Below are positions 1 through 10,292 of a DNA stretch of 64,000 nt, piece after piece. Position 1 is the stretch's first letter. Each line of letters begins with the position of its first letter. Origin of the DNA: Moniliella sp. 'wahieum' (Eukaryota; Basidiomycota; Moniliellomycetes; Moniliellales; Moniliellaceae); the NCBI GenBank assembly GCA_003971905.1, contig RSEE01000143.1:62001-126000 (forward strand), in the 5' to 3' direction. The notes below the pieces were generated by a model, which was not told where the DNA came from, searched no databases, and was given only the letters and a program-made list of their open reading frames with translations. Made by a program: the position numbers and the translations under genes.

Positions 1-556
1 AACGAAAGGCGGGGGTGGCGCGAGCGCCAGCCGACGCTTGCCTCGTAGTGACGTACTGATCGATTGATAGGCTAGAGGTCACATTCACAGCCACTAGCGG
101 CTGCGCAGCGACTAACTTGTTCGTGGTGTGTGCAACGTTCAAACGTTCAACGTTCAAATATTCAACCACGCGGGCGGAATTGGTTGGCCCGGGGCGGAGG
201 GCTTGCCGAGGATAGCCAGTAGCCAGCTGCCACGGTTCATGTATTAGAGTGTGGGATTGGTTGGGCTGGTTGGGCCCGTGGATATGTATAGCCTCAACCA
301 TCGTCGGCGCCCAGCCCCTAGTACGCAGCCAGGAACGTCTATGTGCAATGGGAGCAGCGTTGTCAGCCCGCCGTGGTCACCCTGATGCCAGGTTATATGA
401 CAACTCGATGTACTCAGTATACAGGAAGCACCGAGGCACTCGGCTCTGACATCGTGCTGAACCGAGAACGGAGAACCGAGTGCAGATGTAAATTTCCGAT
501 ATGGGCATCGACATCGTCCCTCGAGATCAAGCAAGAGAGAGACAATATGTGTATGG

Positions 557-599
<43 letters not shown>

Positions 600-800
600 T
601 GGCATGCGTGCGCAGGACCCTCTAGCTTAGTAGCGTAGTAGCTTAGCGGCGGGAGAGAATACAATGGCCCAATGACACCATGACCCAATGGCAATGGCCG
701 ATCTCGAGTCACACTAGTCATCGTCATCGTCACCATTACATTGGAATCGGTGTCGGTGGTTGAACATCATTGCAGTTGCATTTGCATCGGTGTCGGTAGT
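1..800. other. Intergenic left edge, no gene seen
   Basis: I see no convincing coding sequence here. Around 131-166 there is a cluster of overlapping ACGTTCAA units, a motif that recurs in other gene-poor parts of the window. A GA dinucleotide tract lies at 560-597. Short reading frames across this stretch are low-complexity products of the GA tract or match nothing I know. Confidence 0.6.
560..597. repeat. (GA)n microsatellite
   Basis: An uninterrupted run of GA dinucleotides, about 19 units. It lies in non-coding sequence. Confidence 0.97.
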
Positions 801-1040
801 TAAATTGGGCGTGTTAGAACAGTCCACCATGGACGACTCGAGTCCCAAGTCGTCCGCGCCCACATCGTGCCCGCAATCACATCATCAGCCATACGAAGAA
901 TTTCACTGAGGGTACGATGGTGGGTGCTGCTGCTCTGCGAGGCGCGGGGGGCAGGATGACCAGGGTCGATGGCGGCTGTAGTGGAGGAGCCGGGAGAGGG
1001 AGAGGGGGAGGAACCTGCAGGGGCAGCTCGGGTGGTGGCA

Positions 1041-3578
1041 CTACCGCTCGTCTTGCTTGTCCCGCTCGTAAGACCGGACGAGGCAAGAGGAGCGACGTGA
1101 CTTGATGACGTGGTGGGGGAGAGGGAGGCAGAGGCCGAGGGAGAGATCGAGGCGAAGCAGTGGGAGAAGAGGCGGTAGGGGGGGGTTGGATAGTGATCCC
1201 ACACGGGGAGTACCAGGGGCAAAGGGGGACGATGTGCCTGACGCTGATCGGTTCTTCTTTGGTGGGAAAAGGTCGATCAACGATTGCTTACTGGTTGAAC
1301 GGGGGCCAAAGGAAGTAGTGCGATTTGCACTCCCGTTCCCATCCCCACCCCCATCCTCCACCGGCAGAGGTAGGGGTACCGGGAGAAGAAACAGTAGGGG
1401 GTGTGCTACGGGTGGGTGCGCAGCCGCAGCCGAAGGCAGAGTCGAAAGCGAGGGTGCATCAGTAGACGAAGTTTCGGACCCGGGTACGTGGGAGGGATTA
1501 GAATCGGGGGGTAAAGGGTTGGCAAGCCGAGTTGGAGTGGCTGGAGTCACAATATGAGGCGGCACCGTGGTGACAGAGACCTTTTCCTCAGTCTTCTTTT
1601 CATCCGGGACCACTGGCAATCCCTCGCCGTCGTCATGGTTTCCTCGATATCCTTCGGCAAGGTCACTTGGGGTTGCGATGGGGAAGCAAGCAACGGAACC
1701 GGTATCTTTTGCTTGGATGGCGCTATCTTGTGACCCGCGCCGAGGATGAGTGGCTGTCGGTAGAGGGGTGGCCGAAACGGGCTGGGCAGGCGGAGGGGGA
1801 GAAGAGGAGGGACGGCTGACAACCAGGGTCGGCGGGCAAGGGCGAGCCATCTGTCTCAGTAGGGGGGGCAAGGGTGGTGGACTGTTCCGCAGGCAGTGGC
1901 ACTGCAGATGCCTTCTCTTCCTCGTGACCAGATGCGGGAGGCTCAGTATCAGACAGACGGACAGGCGATGTCTCCTTGGCGGCAGAGTTGCAGTCACGGG
2001 CGGGGGCGCTGGATCGGACGATGGAGCATCCATCGATTCAACGGCATCGACAAAGTCCGACGAACCTCCTTCTGCATCTGGAGGGTCCGAAGAAGGCATA
2101 GCATGAATCGAAGGAGGTTCAGCAGTGTCCAAAGGAGGTACTGCAGTGGTCAAAGTAGATTCTGTTGCCGTACTTTCCTTTACAGGGGAAGAGTGGGCGT
2201 TGCTTTCGTCTGCGCTGGGAGCGGAAGGCTCTGAAACAAGTACTTCCTCGGTCAACTCCACTGTGGTAACATCCCCATCAGCCGGCGAGGAGACCAAAGA
2301 CGATGGGCTGCCCCCCGCCGACGGAGAGGCGATTTCGACAGGACTCTTCACCTGGCCTGCTTCCAGAGTGGTGGGCAAGAGAGGCGGGAGAGCAGAGATG
2401 CTGGAGGTGGAGGTGGAACGTTCCATGTACGAGCGTGCGCTTTCGGACAGCCGGCGCGATTGGTGAGCGGAAGGAGACAAGCCAAACCCCAAATCTCGTT
2501 TGCGGCCTGCCAGATCACGAGCAGCCGCCTCATGCCGCGCTTTGTCACCTGCACTCATCCAACGCTTCTCGTGGCCTTGTGTATTGATCAACGTATCGGG
2601 GATTTCGCCCGTGGTAAGGAAGGCCTCCGCCTCCGCATCGGTCATGGTCAGATCGTTGAGGCCGAGCGAGGCAAACAAATCGTCAGCCGTCTCGCGTCCC
2701 GCCACGTGATGGTCCGCTTGCTCTCGTACATTGGCCAACGCAGTCGGCAAATCGGCACCGTCTTTGACGATCGAAGCCACTCGACCCGTTTGAGAGGTCC
2801 GAGGCTTGATGGTTGCCTTAGCTTCAGCCGCCAAGGCGGCTGACGAATTGTGTGACGCACTGTACTTGGCCAAGGAGTGTGAGGGAACGAAGCTGGATTC
2901 GATCCGGCCGATGACATGCGTGCCAATCGCAATGGCTTGATACCAGCATTGGCACTCGGCACGTAGGTACGAGCGGCAATGCGGTCCCCAGCAACGGTGT
3001 AAACGGGCTCCTTTGGCTGAGAAGGCTTGCGCGGCGCATCCACTTCGGCCAAAAGATTGTCCACGTCGGTATCTGACAAGGTAAGCCCCGACACTCCCAT
3101 GGACAAGAGCATTGCGTCCGCGTCCTGTTCCGGCGGGCTCCCGAACCTTCGGGGGCAAGCGGAGGGGGAATAAAGTCGATGCCATTGAGCCGCTGGCCTT
3201 GACAGGGCCTTGGGGCTGCTCGTCGGTGGTCGTCTCAATATCGTCGGCGGCAGCCTCACGCGCCAAACGGTCCTTGTCGATGCGGAGAAAGAGGGGGAGC
3301 TCGCCAAACTCGACGGCCTCATGGAATTCCTCGTAGGTGCCGCGCCACTCGTTGTGCACGAGGAGACCAGGAATGGAGGGGTCGATGAGCGCCTTGCGCC
3401 GCCACCGGCTCTTGGCCGCGGGGTCAGAAGCAAGATCGTGGACGACAAAGGGGATGCGCTGGGCGGTAAGAACAGAGACGAAGCCTTGCGTGACGCGGTT
3501 GTGGTTGGAAAGAATGGAGGTGGAGAAGAGCTCGACGGCCACGGGTGTGCCGTCGGGCAGGGTGGGCACCTGGGCCAT
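1041..3578 (-). CDS. Thioredoxin-fold (SH3BGR/glutaredoxin-like) protein with long disordered tail
   Basis: The start is the ATG at 3578 (MAQVPTLPDG). About 100 residues follow with a glutaredoxin-like pattern: a beta strand ending VAVELFSTS, then IPFVVHDLASD, a cis-Pro-like IPGLLVHN, and an acidic segment EFHEAVEFGELPLFLRID. This resembles SH3BGR-type thioredoxin folds that lack the CxxC redox pair, so a binding role is likelier than catalysis. The rest (about 700 residues) is Ser/Pro/Thr-rich and probably disordered, with a more ordered part near LFASLGLNDLTMTDAEAEAF. Two compensating frame breaks, near 3150 and near 2930, switch the reading frame: the middle segment reads sensibly (GVSGLTLSDTDVDNLLAEVD) only in a neighbouring frame. 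More shifts occur in the tail, so the true stop may lie nearer 800. No specific function can be assigned. Confidence 0.6.
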   Translation of the reverse strand: MAQVPTLPDGTPVAVELFSTSILSNHNRVTQGFVSVLTAQRIPFVVHDLASDPAAKSRWRRKALIDPSIPGLLVHNEWRGTYEEFHEAVEFGELPLFLRIDKDRLAREAAADDIETTTDEQPQGPVKASGSMASTLFPLRLPPKVREPAGTGRGRNALVHGSVGAYLVRYRRGQSFGRSGCAAQAFSAKGARLHRCWGPHCRSYLRAECQCWYQAIAIGTHVIGRIESSFVPSHSLAKYSASHNSSAALAAEAKATIKPRTSQTGRVASIVKDGADLPTALANVREQADHHVAGRETADDLFASLGLNDLTMTDAEAEAFLTTGEIPDTLINTQGHEKRWMSAGDKARHEAAARDLAGRKRDLGFGLSPSAHQSRRLSESARSYMERSTSTSSISALPPLLPTTLEAGQVKSPVEIASPSAGGSPSSLVSSPADGDVTTVELTEEVLVSEPSAPSADESNAHSSPVKESTATESTLTTAVPPLDTAEPPSIHAMPSSDPPDAEGGSSDFVDAVESMDAPSSDPAPPPVTATLPPRRHRLSVCLILSLPHLVTRKRRHLQCHCLRNSPPPLPPLLRQMARPCPPTLVVSRPSSSPPPPAQPVSATPLPTATHPRRGSQDSAIQAKDTGSVACFPIATPSDLAEGYRGNHDDGEGLPVVPDEKKTEEKVSVTTVPPHIVTPATPTRLANPLPPDSNPSHVPGSETSSTDAPSLSTLPSAAAAHPPVAHPLLFLLPVPLPLPVEDGGGDGNGSANRTTSFGPRSTSKQSLIDLFPPKKNRSASGTSSPFAPGTPRVGSLSNPPLPPLLPLLRLDLSLGLCLPLPHHVIKSRRSSCLVRSYERDKQDER

Positions 3579-3597
3579 GGCGTGTGGGGGGGAAGAC

Positions 3598-3663
3598 GGT
3601 GGCGGTGGTGGTGGTGGTGGTGGTGGTGGTGGTGGTGGTGGTGGTGGTGGTGGTGGTGGCGGT
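3598..3663. repeat. (GGT)n trinucleotide tract 5' of the thioredoxin-fold gene
   Basis: About 20 GGT units, read as ACC/CCA on the minus strand. The tract starts roughly 20 bases upstream of the ATG at 3578, so it would lie in the 5' UTR or core promoter of that gene. A length-variable tract here could affect expression, but that is inference. Confidence 0.95.
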
Positions 3664-4244
3664 TAATGCGCCCTGAGGCCTGATGGGATGGACTGCCAGG
3701 TGGATGCAGGGGAGCAGAGTGGTGCGGACAGAGTGAGTGACCCGTGGCAGGCCAGCCGCCCCGCCACCGTGGCCCGACCGGCGCCCCACGTCACCCACCG
3801 CCGCCCCTCACCCGTCGCGCCACGCGCGGCGACACTTGAACGTTCAGATTCCGTCTCAGCTCCCGCCGCCGAGCGGCCCAGACGTGGATAAGCACGGGCG
3901 GCTGACATGTGACATGTGCCATCACAAGCCCCATGTCACATCCCCTTCCCATCACCACTGCACGTGACTGGGGCTAAGCAGGTAGGTGAACGTTGAAATG
4001 TTCGCGCGGCGTTTGTCAGCCAGGCGAGGCGCCCAGCAGGCTGCGGCGCCGTGCGGGCGCAAGCGCGGGGGGCGCACACTGGCGCGGGTGCGTGGGCCAT
4101 GGGCGCCTGGCCTGCGGGAGGCTGTGGCCGCAGTCTGGCCGCCTGGCCGTCTGCTGTCCCTTGGAGCGCCTGCAGACGGACGGCTGCCGACACCTCGCTG
4201 GGGCCTTCCTCCATCCGCTCCCTGCCCTGAGCTGCTCCCGCGCC
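3664..4244. promoter_or_regulatory. Divergent intergenic region between the thioredoxin-fold gene and COX5
   Basis: This 580-bp spacer separates two divergently transcribed genes and must hold both promoters. It contains a TTGAACGTTCAG near-palindrome around 3837, overlapping ACATGTGACATG and CCATGTCACAT motifs around 3905-3940, and CACGTG at 3960. No TATA box can be assigned with confidence. Confidence 0.4.
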
Positions 4245-4908
4245 ATGTTCGCCCTCCGCTCCGCCGCTGGTGTGCGCCCGGCCGCGCGCGCTGCGTCGTC
4301 TCTCCGCCTCGCCGCCCCCACCATCGCCCGCCGCGGCATGGTGTCCGCCGCCGAGCGCTGGAACGAGGACGACTGGCACAACGCCTCCACCCTGGTCAAG
4401 GCGGGCAAAATCGACCTCTCCCACAACATCCCCGACATTGAGGGCAAGTGGAAGTACCTGAGCAAGCCCGAGCAGATCGGCACCTGGGTTCTGCTCGAGG
4501 ACATTATGAAGAAGGACTGGAACGACCTCACTGCCAACGAGAAGCGCGCTGCGTACTTCATTTCCTATGGCCCCTATGGCCCCCGCAAGCCCGAGCCGCC
4601 TCACACCCAGGCCAAGGTGTTTGTGGGTGTGGTCGTGTCGTGTGCGCTGGGCATTCTTCTGACTACCGGCATCCAGGCATTGGGTGGTACGTCTTCTTTC
4701 CCCCGACTCATCGGGTGCGCGTCGTTGCTGGTGACGCATGCTGACCATGTGGTGGTTGCTAGGCGCCAAGGACCGTCCCATCACCTGGAACACCGAGTGG
4801 CAGCAGGCCATGAATGCCAAGGCACGGTACGAGAAGAACGACCCAATCACGGGTGTTTCCGCGGAGGACTACAAGGGCAAGGGCTTCGTCACGAGTTACC
4901 CCGTGTAA
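4245..4908 (+). CDS. COX5: Cytochrome c oxidase subunit V (mammalian COX IV family), nuclear-encoded
   Basis: Exons are 4245-4686 and 4763-4908, joined through a 76-bp GTACGT...TAG intron at a phase-1 codon. The product is a matrix-targeted structural subunit of respiratory complex IV. Residues 1-30 form an Arg/Ala-rich mitochondrial presequence (MFALRSAAGVRPAARAASSL). The mature part has the family pattern RWNEDDWHNAS, EQIGTWVLLEDIMKKDW and AAYFISYGPYGPRKP, then one transmembrane helix (VFVGVVVSCALGILLTTGIQ) and the intermembrane tail TWNTEWQQAMNAKA. Length (about 196 residues) and order fit yeast Cox5a/Cox5b. The upstream in-frame ATG at 3993 would add about 84 residues unlike a presequence, so I chose 4245. 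The frame is intact. Confidence 0.95.
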
Positions 4909-5223
4909 TCAGCATTTACCCTGTCAATTTGCTCTGCTCTTGTGGGGGAGTGGTAGCAGATCCTTCGTGCTCTGTTGGGCGGGCTCCAACCGGCATGCGC
5001 TTTGTTCAGCCTCCTCTACCTGGGTTCGCTTCTTTTCTATCCCCCACGATTATTGAATCACTGCATCCTGCATCCACCCAACCAACCTGAAGTGTGTCAT
5101 GGTCGCATTAGCTAGGCTAAATAGGATGAGGTAGCAGACCAAGGGTCGTAGGCACTAGTCAGTGTACTCAAAATGGAGAAAGAAGAAAAAAAGATAAGCG
5201 TCTCATGAGCGTCTCAGCACGGT
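4909..5223. other. Convergent 3' intergenic spacer
   Basis: About 315 bp between the COX5 stop and the convergent phosphoribosyltransferase stop. It should hold both polyadenylation regions. I see no gene in it. Confidence 0.6.
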
Positions 5224-6095
5224 TCAAGACGACTTGGCAGCAGCCTCTGCCTTGGCCTGGGCGGCAAGACGGTTGTGCTCAACGATATCCTCCTGCTCCC
5301 AGGGGTACACACTGGACAAGAAGTAGAGTCAGAAAAAATGTTCTCTATGCGTTGCTGCCAAGGAGGGGATACGCACATCCAAACGTTCTCCGTCTCGGCA
5401 CCCGCATAATAACGGACGCCCTCAACCATGCCATCAACGGGGGCCGGGTGGGAACCAGGCTGAATAATAGGAAGGGACCCCTTCTTGTTGTTGCGCTTGT
5501 TGTGAACAACAAAGAGGGCAAACTGGGTAGGGGGAAGAGCAGCGCGTTCTTCAGGCTCCATGGCGTCCAGAGCAGCACGCACGTCCTTGCGCAACTCGTG
5601 GTACGCATATTGCAGCGTTGTCCGGCTGTCGTCGACCTCATCCACAATCAGGATCCGCTTGCCGACCAAGCCACCGGCATCCTTGCCTTCCTCCAACTTG
5701 GGAGTCGCCGCACCACTCTTGTTGCCCGACACGGTCTTCTCGTTGAGCCATTGGGTGCGGACAACCTCACGGCCGAGCAGGCCCTCGTTGGAACCAGCCA
5801 CCTCCTCGTACAGAGACAAGCCAATGGCCTGCGTAGGGATGTTGCGCTTGTCCGGTTGGCCAGCGACGGGAAGTTTCAGGAAAGAGCGCATAATACGACC
5901 TGGGATCAGACCACCACCAGCAATCATGATGAGAATGTCGGGGAAGCCAAAGTCCTGCTTGATGCTCGACGCGGCATTGCCAATCAACTGGTGAATGTCC
6001 TCGTAGGTGGGGCGGAGCTTGTTGTCAGACGCAACGGGGATGTTGGATGCTGTTTCGCCGCCGCAGACGACGATTCCCTCAGTGGAGATAGGCAT
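5224..6095 (-). CDS. Hypoxanthine/xanthine phosphoribosyltransferase
   Basis: Exons are 6095-5377 and 5311-5224, with a 65-bp intron (donor GTGCGT, acceptor CAG) that splits an Ile codon to give VWIVYPWEQEDIVEHNRL. The roughly 268-residue product transfers phosphoribose from PRPP to hypoxanthine, guanine or xanthine in cytosolic purine salvage. The decisive motif is the PRPP loop ILIVDEVDDSRTTL. Supporting blocks are DILIMIAGGGLIPGRIMRSF near the N-terminus and the C-terminal YPWE characteristic of fungal Hpt1/Xpt1. The start at 6095 (MPISTEGIVVCGGE) is the closest ATG to the conserved part; an ATG at 6236 would add 47 unrelated residues. Sequence alone does not settle Hpt1 versus Xpt1 specificity. 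Confidence 0.92.
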
Positions 6096-7043
6096 GGTGT
6101 GGTACGCTGGACACGGTCGGGGCCCGCACGACAAAGACAGGAGAAGGTGGTGGACGCTAGGCACTAGGCCCGACCCGATTGGGCCCGACTGCGAATTTGG
6201 CCGCACCATTTTTTTCGTGGGACCATCTGGAACCACGGGGTTAGCTCATCGGTGCAACATATTCCGCCTCCTGCTTTCCGCCTCTGCAAGCCCCTTGGTC
6301 CCCCTCCACTGGCCTCCACCAGGGCGCGCGAGAACATAAATACGATCGAAGATCGGTAATTGGAATTTTGATTCTTCCTCCTTGCCTCCATCCCCATCGG
6401 CTCCACTCACGCCCCCTCCATCTCGTCTGCACTGCTATGCATGCTCCCCCCCAACACCACCGCCACCACCGCTGGCGCCTGTGGGACAGCGTCTCCTGTG
6501 TACACCTCGCCTCGCCAGTGCCTCCGAGAGCGTGGCAGACTTTATTATGTGTCTCCGTCGTCCCAGGGAGCCCACATTTGTCACGTCTGCCAGATCATTG
6601 TCTCCATTTGTTTGAAGTCTTCTCCAGCGTTCCACTGGCGGAGGCTATAGTCGGAGCGCACATTTGCCTCCCAGAGCATCCATGCCGTTTTCCAATGTAC
6701 CACCGGTCTCTCTTCCGTATCCACAGTGTATGCCGAACGCAAAACGTATAGGCACTTTTTTGTGCGGCAGAGGCAGCAGTCCGAGGTACTAGACGCCATT
6801 TCCTTCTTCGTTACCGTGATATGTTCCGTGCCGATCAAATGAGCCGACCTCGGCGTACCTTCCCGGCGGGTCGGTTGGAAACCCCGCGCTGCTCGCGCTC
6901 AGGGGAGGTTTTGCAGGAGCTTGAGTACGAAAGAGTGTTGCATTTAAAAATGGCGCCACCTGCAACCACCATCGGCCACCACCATCCAGTGTTCTGGACC
7001 CGTTGCGGGTGTCTGCATACCTAGGGAGCTCACCACCAACCGG
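6096..7043. promoter_or_regulatory. Divergent promoter region, phosphoribosyltransferase / methyltransferase
   Basis: This 950-bp spacer lies between two divergently transcribed genes. It includes a pyrimidine-rich stretch at about 6370-6480. I see no additional gene: the short open frames here match nothing recognisable. Confidence 0.4.
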
Positions 7044-8316
7044 ATGGCACACCCACCATCGCCTGTCTCTATCGCTACCGATCCGGACCCAGTGTCCCTC
7101 CATCCCTCCCTTGGCGCCCCCGGAGATCAGCTCTACTATGTGCCCGACAACCTGGCGCGGCTAGGCAAGCCCCAGCCACTCCTGCGGGAGCAAGCGCTCG
7201 CGCTTGCCCGTGGTGCCCAACCATCTGCCGCACAGGCGGCAGAGGTAGCTGAGGCGGGGGCATCCGGCTCGCAAGAGCCAGAGCGGACCTTGGTTGTCTC
7301 GGTACCCCCCTCGGTCGTGCACACCATATTTGCCCACCGCCAATGGCGAGCTGGAATGATCCTGGCTGACTTAGTGTATGCCAGCATGCATCCCCCCTCT
7401 CATCAGGTACCCTTGATTGACCTAGCGGGGAAAAACGTGCTTGAGCTAGGCGCCGGCACGGCACTGCCAAGCATCCTTGCTTCCTTGGCTCCTGAGGAGA
7501 CTCGGCCTGCTCAGGTACGTCCTCTTCTTCCCACCTGCTCCGGATTGCCCTTGGCTGACCCAGCCGCTGTTCCAGATCGTCATTACGGACTATGACGAAC
7601 CAACGCTGCTGCAGCGACTTCGAGCAAACGTACGAGCCAACACGCAAGGAACTGCTACGTCCAAGATCCACATTCAGGGTCATGTATGGGGCACCAACCC
7701 AGACGACGTGCTAGACCTTCTTCCTGCCCATCGCGGTACACCACAGCCTAAGTTTGATCTTATCTTTCTGGCCGACTGTCTATGGGATCCCTTTTCCCAT
7801 GAGGGCTTGCTCCAAAGCGTGTGTCGTACACTGTCTCGCACACCCAGTGCTCGCGTGCACGTCTTGTCGGGCTTGCATACCGGACGAGAGAACTTGGTTG
7901 CCTTTCTGCACCGCGCTCAACTGAAAGGTCTTACTGTTGTGCCTTGGCTGCAGCTTGGTACCGAGGAAAAGGATCCCGTCGTCCCCGGTGGCTCTTTCCT
8001 CCGCCTCGCCTCGCCTTTCGTGCCTGATGGGCCTGCTATGGCCACAACAGACGACCCATGGGCCTATATCCTCGAAGCACAGCTTGCAGCTGGGGCGGAG
8101 GTGGAGCTGGATGCATCGTCTCTCCCTTCGCACTGCGCCCCCGCCCCGTCGACGGTATCGTACGGACGTCGCCTTACCGGGCTCAGTCGGCCGTTTGTCG
8201 CGCGCGAGAACGACCGGAAGAAAAGAAAGAAGCGGGAGGGGTCAAGGAACGCAACAAGTGGATCCTCGCGTGGGCCATGGCTTGGAACAGGGACTCGCTT
8301 TCGTCAGCATGAATAG
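7044..8316 (+). CDS. Efm7/Nnt1-like protein N-methyltransferase (methyltransferase family 16)
   Basis: Exons are 7044-7514 and 7576-8316, with a 61-bp GTACGT...CAG intron in phase 0. The product is a Rossmann-fold S-adenosylmethionine-dependent methyltransferase. Motif I reads NVLELGAGTALPSILASL, the strand-2 acidic region IVITDYDEPTLLQRL, and post-I/motif II FDLIFLADCLWDPFSHEGLL. This pattern matches yeast Efm7 (Nnt1), which trimethylates the N-terminus and Lys2 of elongation factor eEF1A in the cytosol; target identity here is by family only. Near 8200-8230 the frame is probably off by one: the alternative frame gives KERNKWILAWAMAW, ending at 8312, which looks like the true C-terminus, whereas the printed frame turns into basic low-complexity sequence. 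The roughly 50-residue insert between PEERTL-type sequence and the core is unusual. Confidence 0.8.
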
Positions 8317-9227
8317 CCAGAGGTGGCGGTTCATTGCTTGCCGGACCACCCGACCGGTTCAAAAACTTCATTCTTCATATCTCTAACACGTACGGTGAAT
8401 GGATCGACAAGATCCTCATCCTCACTCTGTGCCGCCGTTGCAAGATCAACACCAAATACCATGCCATTGCCAGCGACCAAGGATGGTAGATAGATGTCTG
8501 CTCTCCCTTTCCTTGTCTCCTTTTTATCTTCAATCGATACCAAGTTCCCTTGGAGGATCTGCATATGCACATTAACCTTTGGTAAGCGTAGAAGCCATGA
8601 CACATATCGCACCCACCGCAACTTGCCTCCTTCGCTTAATGCCAGCATGTCACTGGTCCAAATGGTGCACATTTCTGCTTGTCTTTGGCTCTACCGTTTG
8701 GTTGCCTTTTCCCAGCCTTTTGGCTTGCTACTGCAAAACAATGTGGGACGAAACAATCGATATACGACGGCTGGGCTGTTGAGTGGCAGCAACGCGGTGA
8801 GAACCTCACCAACCTCACACGTACGGAAGAAACCAACCTGTTCCGTACACGATATGTCCAGATGAATGCATCCAAAAGGGCGACAAAGGAAGATGTAATA
8901 TGCCATTCCAACTGGATACTCTTAGGATGGCTCAGGCCAATGATCTCGTTTGCAGAGCGAACATACTATAGTCGGTGCACTGCACAAGTCGAGGCACCAC
9001 AGATGCCCACCCAAAGCGAGAGGGCGCTATATGCCGCGACCACTCCTTCTTCACGACCCATCCCATCTGGGTCCATGTGTTTGAGCCCCAGGTCTGCTGC
9101 CCGACACTCAGCGCCGCGCCGCCTATACCACGCCAGGTGGAAGGCGAAGCGCACCAGGTATTATACCATACTGCCCGGCTGGCACTCCAGCGCGCGGGCT
9201 TCGACGTCTCGCCTGGGCCATGGCAGT
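8317..9227. other. Unassigned region with two weak coding candidates
   Basis: Two stretches look more protein-like than background, but I recognise neither. On the minus strand, 8672-8331 could encode 113 residues (with RYVSWLLRLPKVNVHM and LVDPFTVRVRDMKNEVFEPV); it abuts the 3' end of the methyltransferase gene. On the plus strand, 8975-9230 reads PIWVHVFEPQVCCP ... RQVEGEAHQVLYHTARLALQ ... AGFDVS and stops where the minisatellite begins. The second may be a gene remnant cut by the rearrangement proposed for this site. Confidence 0.3.
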
Positions 9228-9430
9228 GCAAAGCACCAGATGGCAGGCCAGCTCGGCAGGACAGTGACTAACTAAGCGTGAGCGCCAGTGGCTCTCGCAG
9301 AGCGAAGCATCAGAGAGCAGACGAGTTCTGCAGTAGTACAGTGACTAGTACCAGCTCGTTAGTACATTGACTCACTATAAGCGTGAGCGCCACAGTGGCT
9401 TTATCAGTTCGAAGCACCAGAGAACAGACC
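9228..9430 (+). repeat. Degenerate minisatellite, left copy (inverted relative to 32.6-32.76 kb)
   Basis: This consists of direct, diverged units of about 75-105 bp built from AAGCACCAG...CAGAC, GCTCGGCAG, GTGACTAACTA and AAGCGTGAGCGCC. The last element occurs at 9274 and again at 9379. The sequence 9266-9296 matches the reverse complement of 32679-32709 with one mismatch in 31 bases, including a 22-base perfect block (9275-9296 against 32679-32700). A MutS-homologue fragment follows directly downstream. Confidence 0.85.
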
Positions 9431-9779
9431 ACAATCCTGGAGGCTCAGCGGATGCCAGCCCTGTTCAGGGCAAAAGAGCCCTTAACTCCCTCATCTTGTT
9501 CACTTACATGTTACACCTCCTCAACAGTCTCCTCATCTGAGATCTGCAACCATTCAAGTGTTTCGACGTTCACCGCCGTTTCCAGCGTATAATTCAAGCT
9601 GTCGCACACGACGCCCCCTTCATGTAGCTCTTGGCTCAGGTCCTGTAAGTACGATGGATGACATTTTTGGTCGTCATGCGTGCCTGTGCAGCTTACTCAT
9701 CCGCCTTGTAGTTCCTGACATCCAATACGATGCGCGCAATGCCTTACGGTGTTAGGCAACCGGTATTGGTGATGGTCGT

Positions 9780-10292
9780 CTTTTGCAACCAAGCCTCGAC
9801 GTTTATGGTCGAGATGCTTGAGACGGACCGCATTGTGCAGCAGAGCACCACGCGCTCCTTAGTCCTCCTCGACGAACTGGGACGAGGCACATCGACATTT
9901 AATGGCCAAACAATTGCCTATGCCGCACTCCCCCATCTGCTCATGCGTATCCGCTGTGCATCGGATTCTTTCTGACCCACTACTCTTAGTTCTCTCGATC
10001 GCGCCCTTGCCTCTTCCCCATTAATGCGGCCTAGAAAGCTCAACAGGTCGCACGCTCCCTTTCCTGCTTGCACTTGGGAAGCCTGGCGGATTTTGCTTAC
10101 TTAGTTGCCCTGGCACAGCACGCCCCTCACGCAGATGCAGATGCAAACTCATACTCACACCCACACGCAGAAGGTGTACTACATGCACGTCATGCACCCA
10201 CACGTCGTCCCGAAGAGAAGCACGGGTCACAATCGTTCCGCGATAACCTGCTGCTGTCCCAACTGGAGGTGCTAAGGGAAGCGGCTCGATAA
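9780..10292 (+). pseudogene. MSH6: 3' fragment of a MutS homologue (probably MSH6): ATPase Walker B region
   Basis: The reading frame from about 9785 gives the MutS-family block [17 protein letters not shown], then [18 protein letters not shown] (Walker B, DE followed by the GRGTST loop), then [10 protein letters not shown] and a frame-disturbed FLTHY. A piece at about 10075-10100 reads LGSLADFAYL, comparable to the Msh6 segment after ATHY. The P-loop, clamp and lever domains that should precede it are absent: within about 350 bp upstream the sequence becomes minisatellite. D is replaced by N in the usual STFDG. Orientation is plus, whereas the MSH6 5' part at 33 kb is on the minus strand. 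The piece is partial and degenerate, and is unlikely to make a functional product. Assignment to MSH6 over MSH3 rests on THY/SLADFAY-like spacing and is tentative. Confidence 0.7.

Noticed and set aside
3210-3683. Plus-strand frame with a Trp/Gly homopolymer opposite the thioredoxin-fold gene
   Set aside because: It is the complement of the minus-strand gene plus the GGT repeat; the product is a repeat artefact.
8331-8672. 113-codon minus-strand frame next to the methyltransferase gene
   Set aside because: Protein-like in places but no family recognised and no clear promoter or splice context; kept only as a weak candidate in the region note.
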